From positions 62,535 through 113,661 of the forward strand of contig DDRT01000004.1 of the NCBI GenBank assembly GCA_002343185.1: a stretch of 51,127 nucleotides of DNA. The letters are read 5' to 3'. The position numbers and the translations under genes are program-made. The notes under the pieces are model-generated. The model had not been told where the DNA came from and did not search any database. It saw only the letters and a list, made by a program, of their open reading frames with translations. Positions 1 through 8,612 of the stretch are shown piece by piece. The stretch is from Deltaproteobacteria bacterium UBA2409. Lineage in GTDB: Bacteria > Bdellovibrionota_C > UBA2361 > DDRT01. Within the stretch, counting starts at the first letter, position 1; the number at the start of each line of letters is the position of its first letter.

Positions 1-20
1 CCATGAAGGTAAGTGACATT

Positions 21-41
21 GGGGTGGGGGTGGGGGGGAGG
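21..41 (+). other. G-rich tract, possible G-quadruplex
   Basis: Runs of 4, 5 and 7 G separated by single T residues, followed by AGG. With the 7-G run split, four G3 tracts are available, enough for an intramolecular quadruplex. The remaining sequence up to the IclR stop (1-121) shows no convincing gene; the gene to the left lies outside the window. Confidence 0.4.
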
Positions 42-121
42 CGCACACCGGAGGGGATTCTATCGTACGCGCCAGCGGACAAAGCGTTAAACATAGCCAG
101 ACCGGGCTAAATGCTTAAAGC

Positions 122-925
122 TTACCGAATTCGACCTACTCCGCTTACATTCTTCTCGATCTCGCCTGTTAGTCCTGGCTTAATAGCAGTTACTCCAAGC
201 GTTTCTGATAGTGGTTTTACAACCTCATCAAGTTTAGCGATCAAAGTTTCGGGTTTAGTTCTATAAAGTGGTGCTAAAATTTCAATAGCACCCATGACTT
301 CACGTCCATTTCCCATTACAACTTTTGAAACGGTAAGAACATCCGCTTCGATTGCTCCTTTATCTGCAATCGTCCCACTTGAACGAAGCTCAGAAAGTGC
401 ATTCCTGATCGCAACATCCTGTGGCGTGTTACCGGTTAAGAACTCTGCAAGCTCTGCATCAGGGAGCTGAGCAAGTAAGAGTCTTCCCACCGCACTCTGT
501 TTTGCAGAAGTTGTAACACCAGTTCGTCCATTAACCCTTACCGGTCTTTTAGACTCAATCGAAACTGGGTACATTACAGTTCCATTTTGAAGAACTGCAA
601 AACTTACCGTTTCACCAAGCTCCTCGCTTAATGTTCTTAGAATTGGTGTAACTCTTGCTACCAGGGCACTTTGCGCAACATAGGCCTGACCTATCTGAAG
701 TGCTTTAACTCCTAATCTATAATTTTCTGTGAGCTTATTCTGCTCAACATATCCCCTTAGCTCTAATGTAGCTAATAGTCTGAAAACATTATTCTTATGA
801 AGTTTTAGGCTTTTCGAAAGCTCAGTAACTCCCATCTCTCCTTCTGCTTTACAAAGCTCTTCAATCACATCAAGAGCATGTGAGACTGATTGTATTAAAT
901 AGTTGGCTTTATCCCTTCGTACCAT
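122..925 (-). CDS. IclR-family transcriptional regulator
   Basis: A 267-residue protein with the two-domain IclR layout. An N-terminal winged helix-turn-helix (about residues 10-75, including ELSKSLKLHKNNVFRLLATL) binds DNA, and a C-terminal effector domain (about 85-250) carries the usual SAVGRLLLAQL and late glycine-rich segments. The ATG has a good Shine-Dalgarno (AAAGGA) about 6 nt upstream. It follows dapB after 38 bp and may be the last gene of that transcript. An 11-bp palindrome (TAACGGGGTTA) lies 15 nt upstream of its start, and the same 11-mer occurs upstream of oleA, so autoregulation and control of the olefin operon are possible (inference). The effector is unknown. Family call is secure; regulon is not. 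Confidence 0.9.
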   Translation of the reverse strand: MVRRDKANYLIQSVSHALDVIEELCKAEGEMGVTELSKSLKLHKNNVFRLLATLELRGYVEQNKLTENYRLGVKALQIGQAYVAQSALVARVTPILRTLSEELGETVSFAVLQNGTVMYPVSIESKRPVRVNGRTGVTTSAKQSAVGRLLLAQLPDAELAEFLTGNTPQDVAIRNALSELRSSGTIADKGAIEADVLTVSKVVMGNGREVMGAIEILAPLYRTKPETLIAKLDEVVKPLSETLGVTAIKPGLTGEIEKNVSGVGRIR

Positions 926-939
926 AATAATCCTTTTAC

Positions 940-950
940 TAACGGGGTTA
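940..950. promoter_or_regulatory. Candidate operator upstream of the IclR gene
   Basis: TAACGGGGTTA is an inverted repeat, TAAC-NNN-GTTA. It sits 15 nt upstream of the IclR start codon, and an identical 11-mer occurs at 29460-29470 upstream of oleA. IclR proteins commonly bind short palindromes in their own promoters. The link is inferred from position and identity only. Confidence 0.35.
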
Positions 951-963
951 TATCAACGTAACC

Positions 964-1596
964 CTAAGCAAGCAATGAGGAAAATAGCTCTTCAGTAGTA
1001 TACCTGCCAGGAGCCTTTTTAGCCAAAATTGAGGCCAGTCTTAGAGCGCCGACAGCAAAAAGCTCTCTTTTTTCGGCTCTGTGTATCAGCCTTAGCTCTT
1101 CAAACTCACCAAAGTACCTTATTTCATGCTCTCCAGGTACTGTTCCACCTCTTATGCTGGTTATATGGGTGTTTTCCCCAAGAGACTCCTTTAGCATTAA
1201 AGCTGTTCCAGAAGGTTTATCTTTTTTTAGAGTATGATGGGTCTCGATAAGCTCAAAATCACCCCCAAATTGACCTAAAACATTACATAACTTTTTTAGG
1301 AGAAATATCCCAAAAGAAGCATTTGCAGCTACACAGACCGGAAGATCGCCCGGTAAATTCTCTAACGAGCTATGTCCTGTCGATAACACCAAAAGTGCTG
1401 CTTTAGAACTTTTTGCAATAGCAATAGACTTTGAGAGTCCTTCAGGAAGGGAAGCATCGATTACTACATCACATTCAAAAAAAGACTCTTTAGTGTCTCG
1501 ATTAACCTCATATACAGAAAATCCCTTCTGCTTAGCCTCCGATACAATCAATCTTCCGAGTCTGCCACTTGAGCCTACTACTGCCAATTTCATCAT
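964..1596 (-). CDS. dapB: 4-hydroxy-tetrahydrodipicolinate reductase
   Basis: Catalyses the NAD(P)H-dependent reduction step after DapA in the diaminopimelate/lysine pathway. The N-terminus has the nucleotide-binding glycine motif (VVGSSGRLGR). The signature ETHHTLKKDKPSGTA, with the catalytic His pair and the Lys, is present near residue 118. At 210 residues it is shorter than most family members, mainly through short loops in the Rossmann half; both domains are recognisable. It starts at the first of two ATGs, directly after the dapA stop (TGA-A-ATG), so the two are translationally coupled. It is third of the dapF-dapA-dapB set. Confidence 0.95.
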   Translation of the reverse strand: MMKLAVVGSSGRLGRLIVSEAKQKGFSVYEVNRDTKESFFECDVVIDASLPEGLSKSIAIAKSSKAALLVLSTGHSSLENLPGDLPVCVAANASFGIFLLKKLCNVLGQFGGDFELIETHHTLKKDKPSGTALMLKESLGENTHITSIRGGTVPGEHEIRYFGEFEELRLIHRAEKRELFAVGALRLASILAKKAPGRYTTEELFSSLLA

Positions 1597-1597
1597 T

Positions 1598-2464
1598 TCA
1601 AAACCACTCAGAAACTAATCTATCTAATTCTTCTTTGAGTTTAGGCTCAGGCTCCATTAATGGAAGTCTAACTGTAGGATTCTCGATCAAACCTGCTTTA
1701 AAAACACAGTACTTAACAGGAATCGGGTTAGTATCTCTGAATAACATTCTAATTGTTGGAAGGATTTTAAATTGAGTTTCTCTAGCTGAATCCCAATCTC
1801 CTTTAAGTGCAGATAAGGTGAGCGACATCATCTCATTAGGAATTATGTTTGAGCAGGTACAAATAACCCCTTTTGCGCCCATGACCATCATAGAGGTTGT
1901 AAGTGAATCTTCACCAGAAAGCAGTGACACTTGGGGTGCAAGTTTTAGAATATCTATAACTTGATCGAGGGATCCACTTGATTCCTTAATAGCCTCTATC
2001 GTTCCTTCTTTAGACATCGTTCCAAGAGTTTCAGGTAATATATTAACTGCAGATCTGCCTGGTATATTGTACGCGATGATAGGAAGGCCTGTTGCTTTTT
2101 TGATGGCTCTATAGTGCTCTAATATCCCTCTTTGAGGAGGCTTGTTATATGGAGGAGCAACAACTAAAAGTCCTGATACTCCACAGTTCTTTGCAAGTAC
2201 TGACAAAGCAACAGCACGCTCAGTGCTATTTGATCCAATACCAGCATAGATTGGAATTTTACTTTCGATAGTTGCAGTTTTTAGTAACAGCTCAAACTCT
2301 GCATCAGTTAAGACCTGCCCCTCACCTGTTGAGCCGGCTGCTACTAGCCCACTGACCCCAGATTGAAATCTTATAAAGTTCTTTAGAGATTCAAGATCGA
2401 TTTCTCTTCCATCTTTACTAAATGGGGTCACAATTGCTGTGATAGTTCCTTCAATTTTTTTCAT
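1598..2464 (-). CDS. dapA: 4-hydroxy-tetrahydrodipicolinate synthase
   Basis: Condenses pyruvate with aspartate semialdehyde, the first committed lysine/DAP step. The (beta/alpha)8 aldolase is complete at 288 residues. Visible are the AAGSTGEG substrate loop, the catalytic Tyr in IIAYNIPGRS and the Schiff-base Lys in IEAIKESSG. The ATG giving MKKIEGTITAIVTPF fits the family; an in-frame GTG 9 nt upstream is possible but would add only three residues. The start lies inside the end of dapF (14-bp overlap), which implies coupled translation. Confidence 0.96.
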   Translation of the reverse strand: MKKIEGTITAIVTPFSKDGREIDLESLKNFIRFQSGVSGLVAAGSTGEGQVLTDAEFELLLKTATIESKIPIYAGIGSNSTERAVALSVLAKNCGVSGLLVVAPPYNKPPQRGILEHYRAIKKATGLPIIAYNIPGRSAVNILPETLGTMSKEGTIEAIKESSGSLDQVIDILKLAPQVSLLSGEDSLTTSMMVMGAKGVICTCSNIIPNEMMSLTLSALKGDWDSARETQFKILPTIRMLFRDTNPIPVKYCVFKAGLIENPTVRLPLMEPEPKLKEELDRLVSEWF

Positions 2465-3260
2465 ACAGCTCACCTTTTGCTATTAGATCGGTTTCCCCAG
2501 TTAAAAGACCGTAATCGCCTTTTAGATCAACATGAACTTTACCTCCGGGTAGAAACACATCAACACTACTTTCTAATAGTCCATTTTTAAAACCTGCTGC
2601 TACCGATGCTACTGCTCCAGAACCACAGGCTAGCGTTCTACCAGCTCCCCGTTCCCAAACTGTGACTGAGATCTCTTTAGGAGAGTAAATTTGCACCAGC
2701 TCAAGATTTGTTCTGTCAGGGAATCTATCATGTTTTTCGAACCAGGGGCCTAAAGTTGTTATCCCAATATGTTCCTCGGTCTTTCTAAATAAAACTGCAT
2801 GGGGATTTCCAACAGAAAGTGCAGTTACTCTTAACTCTCCCCATGGGCTTTCGAATAGTGAATCAATCAGAGGTGCAGAAGAAGCTACAGGAACATCATG
2901 TGGTTCAAATGAGATCTTTCCTAAATTGACGCAAACGTTTCTACCACCATCCGTCGTGTTATATTCTATCAGCCTTTCTTTGACTTTGATTGTGCCTGAA
3001 AGCTCTTTTGCTCCATTTTTTTCACAGAGATACCTTACAACACAACGTGCACCGTTTCCGCACATCCCCATCTCTGTGCCATCAGGATTCCACATCTCAA
3101 CTTCTGTTACTGAATTGGTAGTTTTTCCAATTATCATCAGTCCATCACTTCCGAGCCCACCCCAATGTGAGCAGACCCGCTCAAAGGCCTCATGAGGCAA
3201 AGAAGATTCTAACACTACAAAACTATTTCTCGTTCCCTGAATTTTGGAGAACGGAATCAT
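2451..3260 (-). CDS. dapF: Diaminopimelate epimerase
   Basis: Interconverts LL- and meso-diaminopimelate, supplying lysine and peptidoglycan. Both catalytic cysteines are visible in their conserved settings: MCGNGARC in the N-terminal half and ACGSGAVA in the C-terminal half. The 269-residue length and the start MIPFSKIQGTRNSFVVLE are normal. It overlaps the upstream lipoprotein gene by 4 bp and dapA by 14 bp, so lipoprotein-dapF-dapA-dapB form one transcription unit. lysA, often next to dapF in related bacteria, is not here. Confidence 0.96.
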   Translation of the reverse strand: MIPFSKIQGTRNSFVVLESSLPHEAFERVCSHWGGLGSDGLMIIGKTTNSVTEVEMWNPDGTEMGMCGNGARCVVRYLCEKNGAKELSGTIKVKERLIEYNTTDGGRNVCVNLGKISFEPHDVPVASSAPLIDSLFESPWGELRVTALSVGNPHAVLFRKTEEHIGITTLGPWFEKHDRFPDRTNLELVQIYSPKEISVTVWERGAGRTLACGSGAVASVAAGFKNGLLESSVDVFLPGGKVHVDLKGDYGLLTGETDLIAKGELYEKN

Positions 3261-3781
3261 AGGCGCTCTTTATTTGGAAGGGTCAAAACTTCCCCATCCC
3301 CTCTAAATGTAACTTGAAGAATCTGAGATGGTGTGCCAAGTTCACCGCCTTGGTTAGTAGCAACAACATAGTACTGATAGCTTTGACCCTGTTCTATGTT
3401 ATTATCTAAGAAACTTCCAGTGGATCTTTTATCTGAACCCTTTACGGCTACTGCCCCAAGGGGATCTTTATTTTCTCTTTCGGCTACATAGTTAGAGATC
3501 TGCTCCTCTTTTTGGAGCTCCCACTCACTAGCTGATTCTGTACCCGCAAGTTCTCCAATAACTGAGGGCATTTTTCTTCTATAAATTCTTACTGATTCTA
3601 GTCCAATCAGTCTTTTTCCACGTTTATCGAAGTTTGGAAGGTTCCATGAGATCTCAGCACCATTTGGATTTACTACGGCTTTTATATCTGATGGAGCTTT
3701 AGGAGCCAGAGCACTAGGAGGAACCGGATTTCCGTATTTACCACAACTAACAAGGAATATGAGTAAAAATAGTCGAATCAT
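3257..3781 (-). CDS. FN3-like lipoprotein next to dapF
   Basis: Starting at the ATG giving MIRLFLLIFLVSCGKYGNP, this protein of about 174 residues has a classic lipoprotein signal with lipobox LVSC. A proline-rich linker (GNPVPPSALAPKAP) leads into a fibronectin-type-III-like domain (SDIKAVVNPNGAEISWNLP ... YQYYVVATNQGGELGTPSQ). A longer in-frame start exists upstream but would place 12 residues before the signal peptide. Its function is unknown. Being first in the dap operon suggests a cell-wall-linked envelope role, but that is inference. Confidence 0.8.
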   Translation of the reverse strand: MIRLFLLIFLVSCGKYGNPVPPSALAPKAPSDIKAVVNPNGAEISWNLPNFDKRGKRLIGLESVRIYRRKMPSVIGELAGTESASEWELQKEEQISNYVAERENKDPLGAVAVKGSDKRSTGSFLDNNIEQGQSYQYYVVATNQGGELGTPSQILQVTFRGDGEVLTLPNKERL

Positions 3782-3829
3782 AATCTTGGTTCTAACCCAA
3801 GAAGCGATAGTTCTCAATAAAATGTTTTT

Positions 3830-4000
3830 GGGGGTCAGGCCTGGTAGGATTATACCTGGTCAGGATCTATCATCAGCGCTAGCGGATGAAGCAAAAATAG
3901 GGCAACCTGACCTTGACTTTAAGAACTGGCTTCCTCCTTCGCTGAAGCTACGGAGGACATGAAAGCCAGTCCAGACATAGATTAAAACCTGACCAGACAT
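3830..4000. repeat. Dispersed palindromic repeat (GGTCAGG family), copy 1
   Basis: This fills the gap between rpoD and the lipoprotein gene. GGTCAGG near 3833 and CCTGACC at 3988-3994 form an outer inverted pair. Inside, 3925-3970 is a hairpin, ACTGGCTT...AAGCCAGT, with a second stem CCTCC...GGAGG. The inner hairpin recurs almost exactly at 44447-44483 downstream of metH. Further GGTCAGG/CCTGACC relatives lie at 17123-17190 and 35560-35739. It may also act as a 3' mRNA stabiliser or attenuator for rpoD. Confidence 0.7.
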
Positions 4001-4010
4001 ATTTCTATAC

Positions 4011-6083
4011 TTACTTCTCAACAAAAGTCTTAAGCTTTTTACTTCGACTTGGATGTCGTAGTTTTCTTAGAGCTTTAGCTTCAATCTGCCTAATACGTTC
4101 CCTGGTTACATCAAAATTTTGGCCTACTTCTTCAAGGGTATGGTCGCTCTTTTCACCGATTCCAAACCTCATTCTTAGAACTTTCTCTTCTCTTGGTGTT
4201 AAAGTGGAAAGAACGCTTCTAGTCTGATCCTGAAGATCCATGTTCACAACCTGGTTAGCAGGAGAGATAATTCGTTTATCTTCGATAAAATCTCCAAGTG
4301 CTGAATCTTCTTCTTCTCCAATTGGAGTTTCAAGAGAGATAGGCTCTTTTGCAATTTTTAGGACTTTTCTCACTTTATCAACTGGAAGCTCCATCTTTTC
4401 AGCTATCTCTTCTGGAGTTGGCTCTCGGCCTAACTCTTGAACAAGCTGTCTTGAGGTTCTTACAAGTTTATTGATGGTTTCAATCATGTGCACAGGAATA
4501 CGAATGATCCTTGCCTGATCTGCGATAGCTCTTGTAATGGCCTGGCGAATCCACCAGGTTGCGTAAGTTGAGAACTTATATCCCCTTTGATACTCAAACT
4601 TATCAACCGCTTTCATAAGGCCGATGTTTCCTTCCTGAATTAGATCAAGAAACTGCAAGCCGCGGTTTGTATATTTTTTGGCGATAGACACAACCAATCT
4701 TAAGTTAGCTTCGACTAATTCTTGTTTAGCGTTGTAAGCCTTAATCTCTCCAGTTATGAGTTTATCAACTGACTGTTGAAACTCATCAGAATCCATTAGC
4801 ACTTCATCTTGTAGAGCATTTTTTCGTTGAACTAGTCCTTGAAGCCTTTCACCAAGCTTTCTTGCCTCTTCAGCACGAAGTTTAAATCTTCTAACCGCTC
4901 GTTTAAAACTGAGCTGATTGTTAGATACCAGCTCTGAAACCGAAGCTAAAAGTTCAGCTTGTGGTCTTCCAACAAGTCTTTCAATGACCTGAAGCTCCCT
5001 ATTAATCTCTCTTAAAGACTCGCCCCGAGCTTTAATGACCCCACCCATCTTGAAAAGCTGTCTTTGAGATAGGTTCAGATCGACTATCTTTTTGGAGTTC
5101 TTTTCTAAAACTTTTCTATATTTTCGCTCAAGTTCATGTGCTGTACGTTTGCCGTCTTTTTTTGCAGCGTAAAACTTTTTAAAAGCATCTGCTGTTTCTT
5201 TCAATGAGCGTTTATATCCAGCAGATTTTTTTAAGAACTCTTTTTTCTGCTTCTCTTCTTCTTCGTTAACTTTTTTTACTGGAGCTGCCTCTTCATCTTC
5301 AGCTGGCTGCTCTTCTTCTTCCTCTTCCTCTTCTTCTGTAGGCTCAGCATCATCTTCAGCGAATAGATCTCTTACTCTCACCTCATCATTTCTGACTGCC
5401 TCAAAAAGATTTACTACATAGTTTAGTGAGCAAGGTTGTCTTAAAATCTCATCTCTAACTTGAAACAGCCCTGCTTCAATTTTTTTAGCAATTTCAACTT
5501 CACCCTCTCTTGTTAGAAGGCTCACGTTACCCATCTCTCGAAGGTACATTCTTACTGGATCAGTGCTTCGGCCGAATGTTGCAGCGGTAGGAACCGGCTC
5601 AGGCTCTTCTTCAACCTCAACTTCAGCTTTTCCGTTTAGAGATGGAACTGTAACTTTGGCTGGTTCGACCTCTTCAACTTCGGGTTCAGCAAACATCGAC
5701 ATTACGTCGTCTACGCGATCATCACTAAACTCTCCCTCAAGCCCTTCATTAAGGTCTTCTAAGGTTAAGTAACCTTTTTCCTTACCGATACCTAAGATCT
5801 TATCAACACCATCAACTTCATCGGCTGAATCGTAATCATCAGCACTGCTATCAGAAGCATCATCAAAAGACGAAAGTCTTCCAAATCTACCTCCAGGTCT
5901 TGGGGTTGTTTTTTTCTCTTCAGAGAGTACCTGAGCTGGAGCTTCTGATTTTTTAATTACAGTTTTTGCCTCAACTTTTTTCTTCTTAAGTACTTTTTTC
6001 TTGACAGAAGTTATAGAAGCCTTCTTTTTAACCGGCTTCGACTGCTTTTTTACTAGTTTTTTCTTGGGTTTACCTTTTAACAT
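4011..6083 (-). CDS. rpoD: Primary RNA polymerase sigma factor (sigma-70)
   Basis: Housekeeping sigma factor, 690 residues. Region 1.2 is DPVRMYLREMGNVSLLTREGE split over residues ~175-195; region 2 carries NLRLVVSIAKKYTNRGLQFL and the -10-recognition helix FSTYATWWIRQAITRAI; region 4 has TPREEKVLRMRFGIG and the -35 helix-turn-helix VTRERIRQIEAKALRKLR near the C-terminus. Unusual are a lysine-rich N-terminal tail (about residues 1-60) and a long nonconserved region with a run of nine glutamates. A Shine-Dalgarno (GGAGA) precedes the ATG. It follows dnaG, giving greA-dnaG-rpoD, a variant of the macromolecular-synthesis arrangement. Confidence 0.97.
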   Translation of the reverse strand: MLKGKPKKKLVKKQSKPVKKKASITSVKKKVLKKKKVEAKTVIKKSEAPAQVLSEEKKTTPRPGGRFGRLSSFDDASDSSADDYDSADEVDGVDKILGIGKEKGYLTLEDLNEGLEGEFSDDRVDDVMSMFAEPEVEEVEPAKVTVPSLNGKAEVEVEEEPEPVPTAATFGRSTDPVRMYLREMGNVSLLTREGEVEIAKKIEAGLFQVRDEILRQPCSLNYVVNLFEAVRNDEVRVRDLFAEDDAEPTEEEEEEEEEQPAEDEEAAPVKKVNEEEEKQKKEFLKKSAGYKRSLKETADAFKKFYAAKKDGKRTAHELERKYRKVLEKNSKKIVDLNLSQRQLFKMGGVIKARGESLREINRELQVIERLVGRPQAELLASVSELVSNNQLSFKRAVRRFKLRAEEARKLGERLQGLVQRKNALQDEVLMDSDEFQQSVDKLITGEIKAYNAKQELVEANLRLVVSIAKKYTNRGLQFLDLIQEGNIGLMKAVDKFEYQRGYKFSTYATWWIRQAITRAIADQARIIRIPVHMIETINKLVRTSRQLVQELGREPTPEEIAEKMELPVDKVRKVLKIAKEPISLETPIGEEEDSALGDFIEDKRIISPANQVVNMDLQDQTRSVLSTLTPREEKVLRMRFGIGEKSDHTLEEVGQNFDVTRERIRQIEAKALRKLRHPSRSKKLKTFVEK

Positions 6084-6146
6084 ATTCTCCGGAATTAGCT
6101 GAAACCCATTACTATACGGCAGTTTAGGATCCTTGACAAACCGTCA

Positions 6147-7907
6147 TTAGAGCCCACCAAGTTCCCTTCTTAGAGTTACTAGCTCCTGGGCTAAAATGAC
6201 CCTCTCCTCTTCAGAACTGGCTCTTTTTATCTCCGACTCAAGGAACCCTAGGTGGTCTTTTAGGTTGTTTTTAATAAGTGCTTTTGAGCTAAGCTCATAG
6301 GACTCGTTTAGATCACCTAGTTGCGCCATCTCATGGGCATGTTTCCAGGCCTTAACCCAAGTTTGACCCAGCTCTTTTAAAAGTGAAAATACAGCCTCTT
6401 TTGCTATGGGCTCTTCTAGTTTTAAAAGCTCCGAAAACTCCATTATAAAGTTTCGAGCTACTGATTCTATAGCCTGCATAACTTCGGGGTTATTAAGGGC
6501 TCTCTCAGGGATCTTTGCTCCCATTACAGCGTAAAGAATCTCTCTTGTTACTGGTTTTAAAGAATCAAATGGGACTTTTTCTTTAGTTTCTTCAGTTTTC
6601 TCCTCTTTAGATTTTAAAAGATCAGTATCAATCTTGAATCGTTCCTTTAATTGCTCAAATGTTTTCGATTTAACTATCGGATCTTTAATTTTTGATACTA
6701 AAGCAGCAGCCTCCCTTGCTATTAAAGATAACGAATTCGCACCAAGATCTGAAACTGAGCTAACTCGCTCTCTAAATAGTATTGAGTCCACATAACACTC
6801 AAACAACCCCTTAGGTTTCAGCTCTTCAAGAAATTTTCTTGTTTGATCTCCATATTTCTTAGCAATAGAGTCTGGATCCTCCCCTTCAGGCAGAAAAACT
6901 GCAGTTACGTCAACTGGGGCATTTAAAAAATGCTCGAAAGATCTTCCTGCAGCCGTGCGACCTGCATTATCACCATCAAATAACACAGTTATTCTCTTAG
7001 TGAGTCTCATCATTCTGGTGATCTGGTCTATGGTAAGAGCCGTTCCGCAAGTTGCTACAACTTCACTTATTCCAACCTGAGCTAGTCCCACTACATCAAG
7101 GTAACCTTCAACGACATAAACATGTCTTTTATCTCGTATAGCGGCTGCTGCCTGAGGGAGTCCATAAAGAACCCTTCTTTTTTCATAAACTTCAGTTTCA
7201 GGTGAGTTCACATACTTTGGAACAAACTCTCTTTTTTCTTCAGGTATTAAACTTGGAATTGTTCTCCCGCCAAATGCTACAACTCTTTTCGGATCAATAA
7301 AGATCGGGAACATTAGGCGATTTCTGAATAGATCGTAAAGCTCACCTCTATCGTATTTACGAGCTAATCCAGCTTTTAGAATCTCCTCTTCTTTAATTCC
7401 ACGAGTTTTTAAAAATTTGATTAACCCCTTTGGATCAGTTCCGCTAAAGCCTATAGAGAATACTTTCTGCATATCATCAGAAATGCCCCTATCAATAATA
7501 TACTGCTGGACAATTTGAGGTTTTTCATTGCTCATGAAAAAAGCGAGTGCAAGTTTATTGATTTCGTATAAAGAATTTTTGGTACCAACACTTTTAGTTA
7601 CCTTGCTAACTCTTGAGGTGTATTTAACCTCTATATGATACCTAGCAGCTAATTCTTCAACTGCCTCCGGAAATGAGAGTCCCCTTTGCTCCATTACAAA
7701 TGTAAAAGCAGATCCAGTAGCTCCACATCCAAAGCAGTAATAAGATTTATCATCGTCTCTTATATGAAATGATGGAGTTTTCTCTTTATGAAATGGACAA
7801 AGAGCAGTTAGCCTTCCACCTGAACGTCTAAGAGGAACAATATCCTGAACGAGCTCACTTACCCGTGCTCTTTCTTTTACTCTCTGAATGGTTTCTTCAG
7901 AGATCAT
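6147..7907 (-). CDS. dnaG: DNA primase
   Basis: Makes RNA primers at the replication fork. The N-terminal CHC2 zinc finger (CPFHKEKTPSFHI ... YYCFGCGATG, residues ~38-65) is followed by the RNA-polymerase core. The TOPRIM motif shows the catalytic Glu (VVEGYLDVVGLAQVG) and the acidic LFDGDNAGRTAA. The C-terminal ~150 residues are divergent and correspond to the helicase-binding region. The 586-residue length is normal. The ATG overlaps the end of greA by 11 bp, implying coupling. Confidence 0.97.
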   Translation of the reverse strand: MISEETIQRVKERARVSELVQDIVPLRRSGGRLTALCPFHKEKTPSFHIRDDDKSYYCFGCGATGSAFTFVMEQRGLSFPEAVEELAARYHIEVKYTSRVSKVTKSVGTKNSLYEINKLALAFFMSNEKPQIVQQYIIDRGISDDMQKVFSIGFSGTDPKGLIKFLKTRGIKEEEILKAGLARKYDRGELYDLFRNRLMFPIFIDPKRVVAFGGRTIPSLIPEEKREFVPKYVNSPETEVYEKRRVLYGLPQAAAAIRDKRHVYVVEGYLDVVGLAQVGISEVVATCGTALTIDQITRMMRLTKRITVLFDGDNAGRTAAGRSFEHFLNAPVDVTAVFLPEGEDPDSIAKKYGDQTRKFLEELKPKGLFECYVDSILFRERVSSVSDLGANSLSLIAREAAALVSKIKDPIVKSKTFEQLKERFKIDTDLLKSKEEKTEETKEKVPFDSLKPVTREILYAVMGAKIPERALNNPEVMQAIESVARNFIMEFSELLKLEEPIAKEAVFSLLKELGQTWVKAWKHAHEMAQLGDLNESYELSSKALIKNNLKDHLGFLESEIKRASSEEERVILAQELVTLRRELGGL

Positions 7908-8367
7908 CGATAAATATCTCTAGAATCTCGTACTCTTTCTGAGCGCCACCTGCTTTAATTATATCACCAGGCTCCTTACCGATTAAAACTTTTCCAAGGG
8001 GGCTTTCAATAGATAGCCAACCTTTTTCTATGTTTGACTCATCAGCACCTACTACTTGGTAAACTCTCTCTTCTCCTGATTCAGTTTCTTGCAGTTTTAC
8101 ACATACTCCAAAAACTACTTTTTCAGGATCTTTTAAATTTTTTGGATCTATAATTTCAGCCCAAGATAATTTTGCTTCTAGATCTCTTATTTTAGCCTCC
8201 ACCATTCCTGATTTTTCTTTAGCTGCATCATAATCTCCGTTCTCTGAGAGATCCCCATGACCACGAGCAATCTCAATAGCCATAGACAGCTCAGGCCTCA
8301 TTGCTCTAAGCTTTAAAAGCTCTTCTCTAAGAAGCTCATATCCCCTTGGCGTTATCGGTCTTTTCAT
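7897..8367 (-). CDS. greA: Transcription elongation factor GreA
   Basis: Rescues backtracked RNA polymerase by stimulating transcript cleavage. The 156-residue protein has the two-helix coiled coil with the acidic tip motif GDLSENGDYDAAKE near residue 38 and a C-terminal FKBP-like domain (LGKVLIGKEPGD). It is first in greA-dnaG-rpoD. The Shine-Dalgarno is weak. No clear promoter was identified; a dispersed repeat occupies much of the region upstream. Confidence 0.95.
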   Translation of the reverse strand: MKRPITPRGYELLREELLKLRAMRPELSMAIEIARGHGDLSENGDYDAAKEKSGMVEAKIRDLEAKLSWAEIIDPKNLKDPEKVVFGVCVKLQETESGEERVYQVVGADESNIEKGWLSIESPLGKVLIGKEPGDIIKAGGAQKEYEILEIFIDDL

Positions 8368-8465
8368 TTACGAGATATTAACAGGTAGCAGAAAAAAGCT
8401 CTACTAGATAGACTTTCTCCTGTGATTTATGGGGTAATTTTTTATGAGTGAGAAGGTCATCACCT

Positions 8466-8608
8466 CTCCCTTTGTGTTCTTAGTGGTCTTTGTGGTTAAT
8501 AAAGAAATGCTGAAGTTACGGAAGCACTCTTCGATGACCTTGAAATGACTCTTTCAGATTTCAAGCATATATAATTGAACCACAGAGAACACAAAGACCA
8601 CAGAGAAT
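8466..8608. repeat. Dispersed inverted element (CACAGAG family), copy A
   Basis: This roughly 143-bp element fills the gap between greA and carB. Its ends are an imperfect inverted repeat: CTTTGTGTTCTTAGTGGTCT on the left against a CACAGAGAACACAAAGACCA type sequence on the right. A second copy in opposite orientation is at 23691-23857, matching in the interior as well (for example GAAGTTAC, TCGA(T/G)GACCT, GAAATGA). It abuts the carB stop. It could be MITE- or REP-like; no transposase is nearby. Confidence 0.7.
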
Positions 8609-8612
8609 CTCC

